64,000 bases of DNA from Microbacterium indicum DSM 19969 (GTDB taxonomy: Bacteria > Actinomycetota > Actinomycetes > Actinomycetales > Microbacteriaceae): positions 124,001-188,000 of the forward strand of contig NZ_AULR01000001.1 of the NCBI RefSeq assembly GCF_000422385.1, read 5' to 3'. Numbering within the stretch: position 1 is the first letter of the stretch; the number at the start of each line of letters is the position of its first letter. The notes beneath the pieces were generated by a model, which saw only the letters and a list, made by a program, of their open reading frames with translations, was not told where the DNA came from and ran no database searches. Shown piece by piece: positions 45,920 through 58,751 of the stretch. A program made the position numbers and the translations under genes.

Positions 45920-47422
45920 CTACCGGCGGCGCAGGCGCGAGACGATGCCGCGGTACCAGGGCGCCGGAGCCGGCCGCTCGATCGGCTCCCCCAGGTCGGC
46001 GCCCGCGACGGCGATGGCAGCGTCGTCGCCCTCGCGGATGAGCTGGACGCGCTGTCCCACTCGCTCACCGAGGTCGAACGCGACGCTTCGCCCGTCGTCC
46101 GTGTCGGGCAGCACCCACACGGTGTCCGGCGTCGCGTTGGGCTCGGCGGCCGCGACGTCGCGCGCGATGTCGGCGGCGGATCCGCCGTCGACCCGGATCA
46201 TGCCGTAGGTCGGCCGATCCCCCGTCACGAAGGTCTCGACGTAGAGCGCGTACGGCAGCTCGTCGACGCGCCCCGCGAGCTTCGCCACGGCGCGCGGGTC
46301 GTCCTCGAGGCGCGTCGAGACGACGAGCGCCGTCTGGACCCCGGAGACCTGCGCCGCGTACAGGCGCCGTGCGCCGATGTCGAGGAGACGGTCGACGCCC
46401 GTCGAGCGGATGAGCGCGACGGCCGCCTTGTCTCCGCGGATCGGGTGCCGCCGCGCCGCGACCGGCACCTCGAGGGCGTCGAGCAGGGCGACGGCGTTAC
46501 GGGAGAACTTGCGCACGACGCGCCCCTCGGCCTCGACGATGCGCTCGCCGGCGAGCGAGAAGAACTCCTGGTCGACGCCGCGGGCGTCGCCGATCGTGCG
46601 GAAGTTGCGATGCTCGGGGCCGCGGCGGCGGATCACCCGGAAGCGGCGCCCCGCGACCGAGCGCATGAGCAGCAGGAGATGGAAGGCGGACCCCTCCTCG
46701 CCCGCGATCGTCTCGGCGCGCGAGAGCTCGTCGAGCTGCTCGGCCACGGTCAGGGCCTCCGGGACGACGATCCGCCAGCCGGCGTCGGCGAGGTGGCGCT
46801 CGGCGACCGCGGACGACTCGTCACGCGCCCCACGCTCGAGCGAGCCGCGCGAGAGCCACACACGGCGCCCCGGCTCCGGCGCGGGCCCCTCGTACTGCGC
46901 GAGGAAGGCCGCGTGCTGCGGATGGATCCAGTCGTCGTACCGATACCCGATGTCGGGCACGTGCAGGATCGGGAAGCGCGTGGGCTCGGCGACGGCCACG
47001 TGAGCGTTGCGCACGCCGATGATGTCGAGGATCTCCCGCTGCCAGCCGAGGAGCTCCACGCCGCCCGGGGCGTCGACCGAGTTCTCCCAGACGACCGGAA
47101 GCTCGGGGTGCCGAGCCGCGTACCAGAGACGCGGAAGCGACTCGAGGAGGAAGTGCCCGAAGTGATTGGTGAGCGGACCGCCGAAGACGCCCTCGACGAC
47201 CGAGCCGTCCCGCGCGGTCGCGGGCACGCGCGATGCGGGGAGCGGCTCCCCGTGATCTCCCGAGCGGCGGTTGATCGCGGTGCCGGCGACGTAGCCGTCG
47301 GCACCGTACACGCCGCCCCGGAGGATCGAGGCGTCATCGGGATCGCGCACCGTGGGGACCACGAGGGCGTCGTCGACGCGACGCACCCCGAGGCGCTCAC
47401 CTTGCGGCGTCTGCTCGCTCAC
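45920..47422 (-). CDS. GT61-family (DUF563) glycosyltransferase
   Basis: 500 residues. The core motifs are GPLTNHFGHFLLESLPRLW, VWLSRGS and EEGSAFHLLLLMRS, matching DUF563/GT61 enzymes (for example beta-xylosyltransferases and capsule transferases). A C-terminal ~170-residue extension has no recognised domain. GTG 47422 lies 20 bases after the glf stop; starts further upstream would overlap glf. Same operon as glf and the sulfotransferase-like gene. Confidence 0.84.
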   Translation of the reverse strand: MSEQTPQGERLGVRRVDDALVVPTVRDPDDASILRGGVYGADGYVAGTAINRRSGDHGEPLPASRVPATARDGSVVEGVFGGPLTNHFGHFLLESLPRLWYAARHPELPVVWENSVDAPGGVELLGWQREILDIIGVRNAHVAVAEPTRFPILHVPDIGYRYDDWIHPQHAAFLAQYEGPAPEPGRRVWLSRGSLERGARDESSAVAERHLADAGWRIVVPEALTVAEQLDELSRAETIAGEEGSAFHLLLLMRSVAGRRFRVIRRRGPEHRNFRTIGDARGVDQEFFSLAGERIVEAEGRVVRKFSRNAVALLDALEVPVAARRHPIRGDKAAVALIRSTGVDRLLDIGARRLYAAQVSGVQTALVVSTRLEDDPRAVAKLAGRVDELPYALYVETFVTGDRPTYGMIRVDGGSAADIARDVAAAEPNATPDTVWVLPDTDDGRSVAFDLGERVGQRVQLIREGDDAAIAVAGADLGEPIERPAPAPWYRGIVSRLRRR

Positions 47423-47442
47423 CGCGCGCGATCCCGATCTCG

Positions 47443-50656
<3,214 letters not shown>

Positions 50657-50666
50657 GTGCGCCGCA

Positions 50667-52667
50667 TCAGTTGTAGACGACGCGCGTGCCGCGCCCGCTC
50701 TTCCAGGTGATCCGCCCGTGCTCGAAGCGCTGGACCACGACGCCGTTCTTGTTGGTCGTCGCCCCGCTCGTCGGATAGCCGAGGCGCCCGCGCTCGTAGC
50801 CCGTCGCCTTCCACTGGTTCAGGATCGCGTCCGTCACGGCGTGCGACACCGATCCCGGACGCCAGTAGATCTTGCCGCCGTCGAAGTTCTGGTAGCAGCC
50901 GCCCTGCGGCAGCTTGCACCACGCGTCGTTCTGCGGGTATCCGAGCGTGCCGTGCTCGGCTCCGCGCTTCGTCCACGCGTTGAGGATCGATCCGGAAACG
51001 ACCTGCGAAGTGCGGCCCGGCTTCCAGTAGATGCGACCGTTCTGGAAGGTCTGGAGGCACCCGCCCTGCGCGAGCCCGCAGCTCTGGTTCGCCGTCGGGT
51101 AGCCGAGGTCGCCGCGTTCGTATCCCTGCTTCGCCCAGGCGTTCAGGATCGAGCTGCGGACGATGTACGCCGTCGAACTCGTGGTGCGGTAGATCTTCCC
51201 GTTCTCGAAGTTCTGGTAGCAGCCGCCCTGAGGCAGGCCGCAGCTCTGGTTCGAGGTGGGGTAGCCGAGGATGCCGCGCTCATAGTTCTGCGACTGCCAC
51301 CTGACGAGGATCGCGCCAGACACCGAGAAGGCCGAGTGCCCCGGACGCCAGTAGATCTTGCCGTTCTGGAAGTTCTGGTAGCAGCCGTTCTGGGGCAGCC
51401 CGCAGCTCTCGTTCATCGTGGGCTGACCGAGGGTGCTCTTGGCCTTGTCCCAGGCGGTCTTGATCGCGCCCTTCACGGTGTAGCCCGGTGTCGAGACGCC
51501 GGTTCCACCGCCGGTCTGCGTCGACCCGAACCAGTCGGTGTAATAGTTCACGAAGTTGCGGTTGCCGTACGACGAGCAGCTGTCGCCCACGCCGTAGCCG
51601 GCGTTCAGCGACGCCCGGTTGGGCTGGTAGGGCGTGTAGTAGTACATCGCCGCCGTGGCCTTGTTCTGGATGTAGACGGGGCCGGATCCGCACGACGTCT
51701 CGACGTCGTAGCGCACCTGCGAGGTCTTACCGACGGGGTACCAGTTGAAGTACGAGTCCTTCGAGTACCGCTGCAGCTGGTAGGCCGCCATGTACATCTG
51801 GTTCTGGAATCCGAAGTACGTCGAGTTGCAGTTCGCCGACCCGCCGGGGCCCGTGTCGGGGCAGGCGTAGCCCATCGCGGTGTCGTAGCGCCAGTCGCTC
51901 GGCCACACGTGCGTCACGAGGCCCTGCTCCTTCTGGAGCATGACGATGAGCACCTTCTCGCTCACGTTGCAGGCCTTCGCGACCTTCGAGATGATCGTCG
52001 CCGCCGACTCGTTCCGCGCGCCCGTGTAGGTGCCGGTGCAGTAGCTGTTCTTCGACTTCGAGATCGTGGTCTGGCGGAAGTCCTTGAGGCAGGTGTACCC
52101 CGAGGAGCACTTCGGGACCTTCTTCTCGAAGAACGCCTGGATCGTCGAGGCCGACATCGTGCCCGACGTGTACATGGCCTTGTCGCTGATGAGGTTGCCG
52201 GCCTGGAAGCTCTTGAGCGAATACGCCTCGACGCTGCCGATCTCGCCGCTGTCCTGGCCCAACGTCGCGCTGTAGTCGCCGGGGTCGGCCTCGTCCTCGG
52301 TGTTCGAGCCGATGTAGTCGCCTGCGAGGGGCGTCGGGATCCCGAGGTCGTCGACGTCCTCCGTCGCCTCGGGCGTCGGCTCCGGCGTCGCGCTGGGCTC
52401 CGTCGTCGGCTCGGGCGTCGCCGTCGCGGTCGCCTCGCGCGTCGCTGTCGGCTCAGGCTCCGCCGTCGCTTCGGGTTCGGTCGTGTCGATCGCCTCGGGC
52501 GACGGCGTCGCGGTGGCCGACGTCGTCGCCTCCGGCGTCGGGGTCGGCGTCTCGTCGGCGAAGGCGGCGTTCGGCAGGAGGGCGGATCCGAGGATCACCA
52601 CAGCGGCCGCGGAGAGGAGCGCGCGTGCTCTCCGGGCGGCGTGAGAGGGCATGTGCGTGCGACGCAT
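50667..52667 (-). CDS. Secreted protein with muralytic-like domain and five LGFP repeats
   Basis: 666 residues. A signal peptide ends at AFA (35-37), a Pro/Thr/Glu-rich linker covers about 38-105, and a lytic-transglycosylase-like domain (about 130-390) contains LIVMLQKEQGLVTH and FGFQNQMYMAAYQLQRY. Five ~53-residue LGFP repeats (LGYPT...SCGLPQGGCYQNFxNGKIYW) fill the rest; repeats 1-4 each carry two cysteines. LGFP repeats are thought to tether proteins to arabinogalactan in corynebacteria. Here the partner is probably the polymer made by this locus. ATG 52667 is chosen; ATG 52652 also fits. Confidence 0.88.
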   Translation of the reverse strand: MRRTHMPSHAARRARALLSAAAVVILGSALLPNAAFADETPTPTPEATTSATATPSPEAIDTTEPEATAEPEPTATREATATATPEPTTEPSATPEPTPEATEDVDDLGIPTPLAGDYIGSNTEDEADPGDYSATLGQDSGEIGSVEAYSLKSFQAGNLISDKAMYTSGTMSASTIQAFFEKKVPKCSSGYTCLKDFRQTTISKSKNSYCTGTYTGARNESAATIISKVAKACNVSEKVLIVMLQKEQGLVTHVWPSDWRYDTAMGYACPDTGPGGSANCNSTYFGFQNQMYMAAYQLQRYSKDSYFNWYPVGKTSQVRYDVETSCGSGPVYIQNKATAAMYYYTPYQPNRASLNAGYGVGDSCSSYGNRNFVNYYTDWFGSTQTGGGTGVSTPGYTVKGAIKTAWDKAKSTLGQPTMNESCGLPQNGCYQNFQNGKIYWRPGHSAFSVSGAILVRWQSQNYERGILGYPTSNQSCGLPQGGCYQNFENGKIYRTTSSTAYIVRSSILNAWAKQGYERGDLGYPTANQSCGLAQGGCLQTFQNGRIYWKPGRTSQVVSGSILNAWTKRGAEHGTLGYPQNDAWCKLPQGGCYQNFDGGKIYWRPGSVSHAVTDAILNQWKATGYERGRLGYPTSGATTNKNGVVVQRFEHGRITWKSGRGTRVVYN

Positions 52668-52747
52668 GGTGACCAGTGTGACAGATGTGAATGGATTGCG
52701 ACACCGTTATGAGCGCGCTGACGACGGGATCCCCCAGCCGCCGCCCC

Positions 52748-52753
52748 TACGAT
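52748..52753 (+). promoter_or_regulatory. Probable -10 element (TACGAT), leaderless type
   Basis: TACGAT ends seven bases before ATG 52761, within the 93-base gap separating the divergent LGFP-protein and GT4 genes. Confidence 0.5.
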
Positions 52754-52760
52754 CGACCTC

Positions 52761-53840
52761 ATGCGCCCCGGCCCGCACGTGCTCGTCTTCCCGTCGTACA
52801 ACGACAACCCGTTCCTCAACCTGCTGCAGCTCGCGGCCGCAGCCGACGGGTACCGCATCGTGCGGGCGAACACCTACGACGACCTCGTGTCGCACGCTCG
52901 GGAGCTCGAGCGCGGCGACGTCCTGCACCTGCACTGGACGACGCCGATCCTCCAGCAGGCGCCGACGGAGAGCGCCGCGCGGCAGCGCCTGTCGGCGATG
53001 CGCGACGGTCTCGCGCGCCTCCGCGGCCGCGGAGTCGGGGTCGTCTGGACGGTGCACAACCGCCTGCCGCACGAGCTCACCTTCCGCGATCTCGAGGTGC
53101 GCCTCATGCAGACGATCGCGGCCGCTGCCGACGCGATCCACGTCATGGCGCCGCACACCCGCGCGGCCCTCGCCGATGTCGTCGACCTTCCCGAGGACCG
53201 CATCCGCGTGCTGCCCCACCCGAGCTACGAGGGGATCTACGACACCCGCGCGCCGCGCGACGCCTCGCGCGCGGCGTTCGGTCTCGGCGACGGCGAGCGC
53301 GCCGTCCTCTTCCTCGGCCAGATCCGCCCGTACAAGGGCGTCGACGCCCTCGTGACGGCCGCGGCGTCGGCGGCCGAGCGCGCCGACATCGCCCTGCTCC
53401 TCGCGGGGCAGGTGAAGGGCATGTCGGCCGACGACTTCGCGGCCTCGATCCCCGACGAGGTCCACGCCGTGACGCAGCTGTCGTTCGTCGACGACGGCGA
53501 CATGGCCGGCTGGTTCGGCGCGGCCGACGTCGCGGTGTTCCCCTACCGCGCGATCCTCAACTCGGGAAGCGTGCACCTCGCGGCGACCTTCCGCGTGCCC
53601 GTCGTGCTGCCCGGCGACCCGTTCCTGCGCGAGCAGTTCTCGGCCGAGCCGTGGGTCGCGTTCTTCGACCCGGCGGATCCGGCGGCGTCGATCGCCGATC
53701 TGCTGGCGGATCCGGATCTGTTCGCGGGCGTCGACGACGCGTCGTTCGACGCGTTCCTCGCGGGGATCGCCCCGTGGGACGTGTCGCGCAGCTACTCGGC
53801 GCTGCTCAGCGACGTGTCGCGGAGCGCAGGCGCTCGATAG
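52761..53840 (+). CDS. GT4-type glycosyltransferase
   Basis: 359 residues with a GT-B fold. The N-terminal half has HLHWTTP and VWTVHNRLPHE. The C-terminal half has the donor-binding run VLFLGQIRPYKGVDALV and FPYRAILNSGSVHLA, where the Asn-Ser-Gly takes the place of the usual E-x7-E region, as in GumH-like mannosyl- or glucuronosyltransferases. Donor unknown. Its 3' end overlaps the convergent GT2 gene by 35 bases. Confidence 0.85.
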   Translation: MRPGPHVLVFPSYNDNPFLNLLQLAAAADGYRIVRANTYDDLVSHARELERGDVLHLHWTTPILQQAPTESAARQRLSAMRDGLARLRGRGVGVVWTVHNRLPHELTFRDLEVRLMQTIAAAADAIHVMAPHTRAALADVVDLPEDRIRVLPHPSYEGIYDTRAPRDASRAAFGLGDGERAVLFLGQIRPYKGVDALVTAAASAAERADIALLLAGQVKGMSADDFAASIPDEVHAVTQLSFVDDGDMAGWFGAADVAVFPYRAILNSGSVHLAATFRVPVVLPGDPFLREQFSAEPWVAFFDPADPAASIADLLADPDLFAGVDDASFDAFLAGIAPWDVSRSYSALLSDVSRSAGAR

Positions 53841-55509
53841 CGACGATCGCGCCGCGGCGCGCGGCCCGCGGCGCCCAGTGCCGCCTGCGGCGGATCACCG
53901 GCACGCCGTCGACGACGTCGTAGAGGAAGCCGTCGCGCGGTGTGTAGGGCGGAAGCTCGGGGGCCCCGAGCACCGGGACGACGTCGCCGCCCGCCACGAG
54001 CACGGGGGTCAGCGGCCTGTGGAGCGGGACGAGCGGCGTCGTGTAGGCGATGGCCCAGCGCCACGTGCCGTCGGCGGCCTCGGTCCAGGTGACGCTCGCG
54101 GGCTCGAGCAGGCGCGGCTCGCCCGCCGCGATCGCCGCCTCGCCGTCGAAGAGCGCGGGCGTGACGCCGTCGCGCCGCGCCGAGACGCCCTCGATCGCGA
54201 GCAGGTGTCCGCCGGCGATCGCATCGACTCGCCCCGCGAGCTCGGCGCGCAGCGCGTCGCGTCGCGCGTCGCCCGACGGGTCCGCGAACGCGTCCGGGGC
54301 GAAGAGAGCGACCCGCTCCCCCAGCTCGGCGCGCGCTTCGCCGAGGACGGCGCGCCAGGCCGATCCGGAGGGTCGCGCGTGCGTCAGCTGTCGCGAGAGC
54401 CGCTCGACGAGGATCTCGCGCGCCTCCTGCGGGAGGTCGGCGAGGTCGGGTTCGGCGAGGAGCGCGCGCCACGAGGACACGACGAGGCCGCCGTCGGCCG
54501 ACGCGTCGACGTGGCCGCGCTCGATCTGAGCCACGAGGTGCGCCGCGGCGAAGGATCCGCGGGCCGCGAGCTCGATCGCGAGGCGCTTGAGCGGGGCCGT
54601 CTGCGCGCCGGGCTCCGCCGTCGCCGCGAGGAGGCCCCGCAGCGCCGCCTCGACCTCGGCGTCGCCATCCGTCGCCTCGGTCCATGCCGCGAGGTGCTTC
54701 GCGACGGCGACGTACCCGTCGCGATCCCACACGAGGTTGGCGTGCACGGCGCGCAGCGCCTCGTCGCCCGACGCGGCGACGAGCTCGGCGCACGCGGTCT
54801 CCTGCGTCAGATAGCTGACGAGCGAGGTCGCGGCGCCGGCCTGCGCCGTCATGGATCCGGCGCCGGGGCGCTCGCGGTAGACGTAGACGACGTCCTCGAC
54901 GACGTCGATCGCGCGCGCCGCGAGGTAGGAGCGCACCATCGGCACGATGTCGTTCGACCGCGGCACGTCGGGGAACGCGATGCCCGCCTCGCGCCAGAAG
55001 TCGGTGCGATACGCCTTGTTCCAGCACGGGCGGCTGTACAGCAACGTCGGCTCGTCGGCGAGCGTCACGCCCCGCGCCGGACGCTGGAACGCGGGCATCG
55101 CCGCCGTCGGGCGCCACGTGTCCACGGCGCGGAACTTCAGATAGTCGCCGATCGCGACGTCGGATCCCGACGCCTCGAGGCTCTCGACGAGGGCCGTGTA
55201 GGCGCCGTCGGGGATCAGGTCGTCGCCGTCGGCGAAGACGAGGTAGCGGCCGCGGGCGCGTTCGGCGCCGGCGTTGCGCGCGGATCCGCCGCCCGGGGTC
55301 GGCGACGCGATGACCGTCACGCGCGGGTCGCGCTCGGCGTACGTCCGGGCGAACGCGGCGGTCCCATCGGTCGATCGGTCGTCGACGACGATGACCTCCA
55401 TGTCGTCGCCGCGCTGGCGCAGGACCGAGTCGAGGGTCTGGCGGATCCACGGACGCACGTCGTGCGTGGGGATCACGACCGAGAGCAGGGGGTGCGAGGA
55501 GGAGGTCAT
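53806..55509 (-). CDS. GT2 glycosyltransferase with C-terminal extension
   Basis: 567 residues. The N-terminal GT-A domain is clear: SVVIPTHDVRPWIRQTL, VDDRSTDGT, and DGDD at 94-97. It is the TarP/TarS-like kind, with a long C-terminal part (about 300-567) of helical then beta-rich character that may multimerise or bind the acceptor. An AT-rich promoter-like stretch (TTATCGTGTAAT on the minus strand) lies just upstream of ATG 55509. Confidence 0.86.
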   Translation of the reverse strand: MTSSSHPLLSVVIPTHDVRPWIRQTLDSVLRQRGDDMEVIVVDDRSTDGTAAFARTYAERDPRVTVIASPTPGGGSARNAGAERARGRYLVFADGDDLIPDGAYTALVESLEASGSDVAIGDYLKFRAVDTWRPTAAMPAFQRPARGVTLADEPTLLYSRPCWNKAYRTDFWREAGIAFPDVPRSNDIVPMVRSYLAARAIDVVEDVVYVYRERPGAGSMTAQAGAATSLVSYLTQETACAELVAASGDEALRAVHANLVWDRDGYVAVAKHLAAWTEATDGDAEVEAALRGLLAATAEPGAQTAPLKRLAIELAARGSFAAAHLVAQIERGHVDASADGGLVVSSWRALLAEPDLADLPQEAREILVERLSRQLTHARPSGSAWRAVLGEARAELGERVALFAPDAFADPSGDARRDALRAELAGRVDAIAGGHLLAIEGVSARRDGVTPALFDGEAAIAAGEPRLLEPASVTWTEAADGTWRWAIAYTTPLVPLHRPLTPVLVAGGDVVPVLGAPELPPYTPRDGFLYDVVDGVPVIRRRRHWAPRAARRGAIVAIERLRSATRR

Positions 55510-55620
55510 GGCGATTACACGATAACGACGCGCCCTGCACGATCAGCGGAACGCCGTCTCCCGGGTGCCGCATGGCAGGATGGACGGGCATCTCTCGATC
55601 GGTATTCAAGGAGTATCCCC

Positions 55621-56922
55621 ATGCAGCTCAGCGTGATCGGTTGCGGTTACCTCGGAGCCGTCCACGCGGCCTCCATGGCCTCGCTCGGCCACACGGTCGT
55701 CGGCATCGACGTCGACGAGGCGAAGATCGCCAAGCTCTCCCAGGGCGTCGCGCCCTTCCACGAGCCCGGGTTCACCGAGATCCTCCAGGCCGGCATCGAC
55801 TCGGGCCGCCTGACCTTCTCGACCGACTTCGCGGCCGCGGCCGACGCCGACGTCCACTTCATCGGCGTCGGCACCCCGCAGCGCAAGGACGGCCAGGGCG
55901 CCGACCTGACCTACGTCGACGCGTCGGTCGCATCCCTCGTGCCGCACCTCAAGGCGGGCTCGCTCATCGCGGGCAAGTCGACCGTCCCCGTGGGCACGGC
56001 CGCCCGCCTCGCCGAGATCGTCGCCCCCACGGGCGCGCACCTCGCGTGGAACCCCGAGTTCCTGCGCGAGGGCTTCGCCGTCAAGGACACCGTCGACCCC
56101 GACCGCCTCGTCTACGGCGTCGCCGACGCGACGCGCGACGAGGACGTCGCGACGCTCGACGCGGTCTACGCGTCGATCCTCGAGCGCGAGACGCCGCGCC
56201 TCGTCATGGACTACGCGACCGCCGAGCTCGTGAAGATCTCGGCCAACTCGTTCCTCGCCACGAAGATCTCGTTCATCAACGCGATGGCCGAGATCGCCGA
56301 GGTCACGGGCGCCGACGTCACGCAGCTCGCCGACGCGATCGGCTACGACGCGCGCATCGGCCGCAAGTTCCTCAACGCGGGCGTCGGCTTCGGCGGCGGC
56401 TGCCTCCCCAAGGACATCCGCGCCTTCACGGCCCGCGCCGAGGAGCTCGGCAAGGGCGACTCGCTCGCCTTCCTCAAGGAGATCGACGAGATCAACCTCC
56501 GCCGCCGCCAGCGCGTCGTCGACCTCGTGGTCGACTCGTTCGACGGATCCGTCTTCGGCAAGCGCGTCGCCGTCCTCGGCCTCGCGTTCAAGCCCGACAG
56601 CGACGACATCCGCGACTCGCCCGCCCTCGACGTCGCCGTGCGCCTCAAGGGCCTCGGCGCCGAGGTCGTCGCGTACGACCCCGAGGCGATCGAGAACGCC
56701 CGCCGCCTGCACCCGCAGCTCTCCTACGCCGACTCGCTCGACGCGGCGCTCGAGGGATCCGAGGCCGTCGCCGTCGTGACCGAATGGAAGCAGTTCCGCG
56801 AGCTCGACCCCGCGGAGACCGCCGCCAAGGTCGCGCGCCCCGTCATCTTCGACGGCCGCAACGTGCTCGACCCCGCCGCGTGGCGCGCCGCCGGCTGGAC
56901 CTACGCCGGAATGGGCCGCTGA
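55621..56922 (+). CDS. ugd: UDP-glucose 6-dehydrogenase
   Basis: 433 residues. An N-terminal NAD-binding Rossmann fold (VIGCGYLGAVHA), the central motif NPEFLREGFAVKDT, the catalytic nucleophile Cys261 in GVGFGGGCLPKD, and the C-terminal UDP-binding domain (LGLAFKPDSDDIRDSPA). It oxidises UDP-glucose twice to UDP-glucuronate, which would give the polymer an acidic sugar. ATG 55621 follows an AAGGAG site. The next gene starts four bases after its stop. Confidence 0.97.
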   Translation: MQLSVIGCGYLGAVHAASMASLGHTVVGIDVDEAKIAKLSQGVAPFHEPGFTEILQAGIDSGRLTFSTDFAAAADADVHFIGVGTPQRKDGQGADLTYVDASVASLVPHLKAGSLIAGKSTVPVGTAARLAEIVAPTGAHLAWNPEFLREGFAVKDTVDPDRLVYGVADATRDEDVATLDAVYASILERETPRLVMDYATAELVKISANSFLATKISFINAMAEIAEVTGADVTQLADAIGYDARIGRKFLNAGVGFGGGCLPKDIRAFTARAEELGKGDSLAFLKEIDEINLRRRQRVVDLVVDSFDGSVFGKRVAVLGLAFKPDSDDIRDSPALDVAVRLKGLGAEVVAYDPEAIENARRLHPQLSYADSLDAALEGSEAVAVVTEWKQFRELDPAETAAKVARPVIFDGRNVLDPAAWRAAGWTYAGMGR

Positions 56923-56926
56923 CCCG

Positions 56927-57868
56927 ATGAGCGAGCAGGAAGCGGGGCCGCGCGTCGCGGTCGTCGTCCGCACGAAGGACAGGCCCCGCTTCCTCGAGCG
57001 TGCTCTGCGCTCCATCACGCGCCAGACCCTGGCCGAGTGGGAGTGCGTCATCGTCAACGACGGCGGCGACCCCGCCGCGGTCGACGCCGTCGTCTCGCAC
57101 GTTCCCGCGGCCCAGCGCGACAGGATCCGCGTCGTCAGCCACGACGAGGCGCGCGGCCGCTGGGTCAGCGCGAACGCCGGCGTCGCCGCGACGAGCGCAC
57201 CGCTCCTCGTCCTGCACGACGACGACGACTCGTGGCACCCCGAGTTCCTCGAGCGCGCCGCCGCCTACCTCGACGACCCGGCGCACGCCGACCGCGGCGG
57301 CGTCGTCTCGCGCATCGAGATCGTCTGGGAGCAGGTCTCCCCCGCCGGCGACTACGTCGAGACGGGCCGCGAGATCTTCCAGCAGCAGCTCACGGCGCCG
57401 ACCCTCGGCGACACGATGCAGTTCAACCGCTTCGTGCCGATCGGCTTCGTCTACCGCCGCGCGCTGCACGACGAGATCGGGCCCTACGACGAGCGGCTGC
57501 CCGTCGTCGGCGACTGGAACTTCACCCTCCAGGTCCTCGCCCGCGGCCCCCTCGAGTACCTCGGCGACACCCCGTACGCGTTCTGGCACCAGCGCCCCGG
57601 GCAGGACGGATCGGCCGGCAACAGCGTCATCGACGCCTCGGGCGACCACGCGAAGTACGACGCCCTGATCCGCGACCAGGCGCTGCGCGAGTACGTGCAG
57701 GAGAACGGCCAGGGGCTCCCCCTGTACCTCACGAAGTACATCGATCGCCGCCTCGCCGAGATGGAGCAGCGCCTCGCCGCCCACATCGAGAACGTGGCCG
57801 TGCACTACAGCATCCCCGAGCGCGCCGCCCGCGCCGCGAAGAAGGCCCTCCGCCGCAAGAAGAAGTAG
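56927..57868 (+). CDS. GT2 glycosyltransferase
   Basis: 313 residues. GT-A domain with VAVVVRTKDRPRFLERAL, the Asp cluster 98-101 in VLHDDDDSWHPEFLE, and GDWNFTLQVLARG. A C-terminal helical segment ends in a strongly basic tail (AAKKALRRKKK), probably a membrane-surface anchor. Four bases separate it from ugd, so a glucuronosyltransferase role is a reasonable inference, not a demonstrated one. It is followed by 118 bases without a gene before the convergent ABC ATPase. Confidence 0.88.
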   Translation: MSEQEAGPRVAVVVRTKDRPRFLERALRSITRQTLAEWECVIVNDGGDPAAVDAVVSHVPAAQRDRIRVVSHDEARGRWVSANAGVAATSAPLLVLHDDDDSWHPEFLERAAAYLDDPAHADRGGVVSRIEIVWEQVSPAGDYVETGREIFQQQLTAPTLGDTMQFNRFVPIGFVYRRALHDEIGPYDERLPVVGDWNFTLQVLARGPLEYLGDTPYAFWHQRPGQDGSAGNSVIDASGDHAKYDALIRDQALREYVQENGQGLPLYLTKYIDRRLAEMEQRLAAHIENVAVHYSIPERAARAAKKALRRKKK

Positions 57869-57986
57869 CGGTTACCGATCCGCTGCGCGGTCTGAGCTGG
57901 GTCCGCTGAGCGGGCGATGCCTGCGCGGCGCAGTCCCCCGCTGCTGCGCGGCTCCCGCCAGACCCGATGCCTGCAGGCCCGACGGA

Positions 57987-58751
57987 TCAGTGCGGGGTGG
58001 ACTTGATGATGCTGACGGCCTCTTCGATGTCTCCGTCGTAGAGGACCTTGTGGTCGTGGATCACGATGCCGCGCTTGCAGAGGCGCTGCATCGTCGACAT
58101 GTCGTGGCTCACGACGAGCATCGTGACGCCGCGCGCGACGAGCTCCTCGATCTTGTCGTAGCACTTCTCACGGAAGGGCGCGTCGCCGACCGACAGCACC
58201 TCGTCGACGAGCATGACGTCGAGGTCGACGTGGATCGCGACCGCGAACGCGAGGCGCATGAACATGCCCGAGGAGTAGTGCTTGACCTCCTGGTCGATGA
58301 AGTCGCCGATCTCGCTGAACGCGACGATGTCGTCGAAGCGGGCCTCGGTCTCCTCCTTCGACATGCCGAGGATCGCGGCGTTGAGATAGACGTTCTCGCG
58401 GCCCGAGAGCTCGGGGTGGAAGCCCGCGCCGACCTCGATGAGGCCCGCGACGCGGCCGCGGGTGAAGACGCGGCCCTTGTCGGGCTCGAGGACGCCGGAG
58501 ACCATCTTCAGCGTGGTCGACTTGCCGGATCCGTTGAAACCGAGGACGGCGACCGACTCGCCTTCGCCGATCTGGAACGACACGTCGTCGAGCGCGATGA
58601 ACTCGTCGGCGCGCACCTTGCGGCCGCGGATCCACCCGACGAACGCCTCCTTGAAGGAGTGCGTGTTCCGTTTGAGGAACTTCTTCGTGACGTGATCGAG
58701 GATGATCGACGGACGCGCCGTCGAGGTCTGTGCGAGAGTCTCTGTTGCCAT
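57987..58751 (-). CDS. Polysaccharide ABC exporter, ATP-binding subunit (Wzt/TagH/Rv3781-like)
   Basis: 254 residues. Walker A GFNGSGKST at 71-79, signature YSSGM at 159-163, Walker B VMLVDEVLSVGD at 179-190 and the switch histidine in VVSHD. There is no C-terminal carbohydrate-binding domain of the O9a Wzt kind, so export need not depend on a chain-end signal; the size is close to the mycobacterial galactan exporter ATPase. Its ATG overlaps the permease stop (TGATG). Confidence 0.94.
   Translation of the reverse strand: MATETLAQTSTARPSIILDHVTKKFLKRNTHSFKEAFVGWIRGRKVRADEFIALDDVSFQIGEGESVAVLGFNGSGKSTTLKMVSGVLEPDKGRVFTRGRVAGLIEVGAGFHPELSGRENVYLNAAILGMSKEETEARFDDIVAFSEIGDFIDQEVKHYSSGMFMRLAFAVAIHVDLDVMLVDEVLSVGDAPFREKCYDKIEELVARGVTMLVVSHDMSTMQRLCKRGIVIHDHKVLYDGDIEEAVSIIKSTPH

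Noticed and set aside
57869..57986. Terminator between the convergent GT2 and ABC ATPase genes
   Set aside because: Only short palindromes (CCGCTGAGCGG) and a repeated CGATGCCTGC are present; no stem followed by a T-tract was found.
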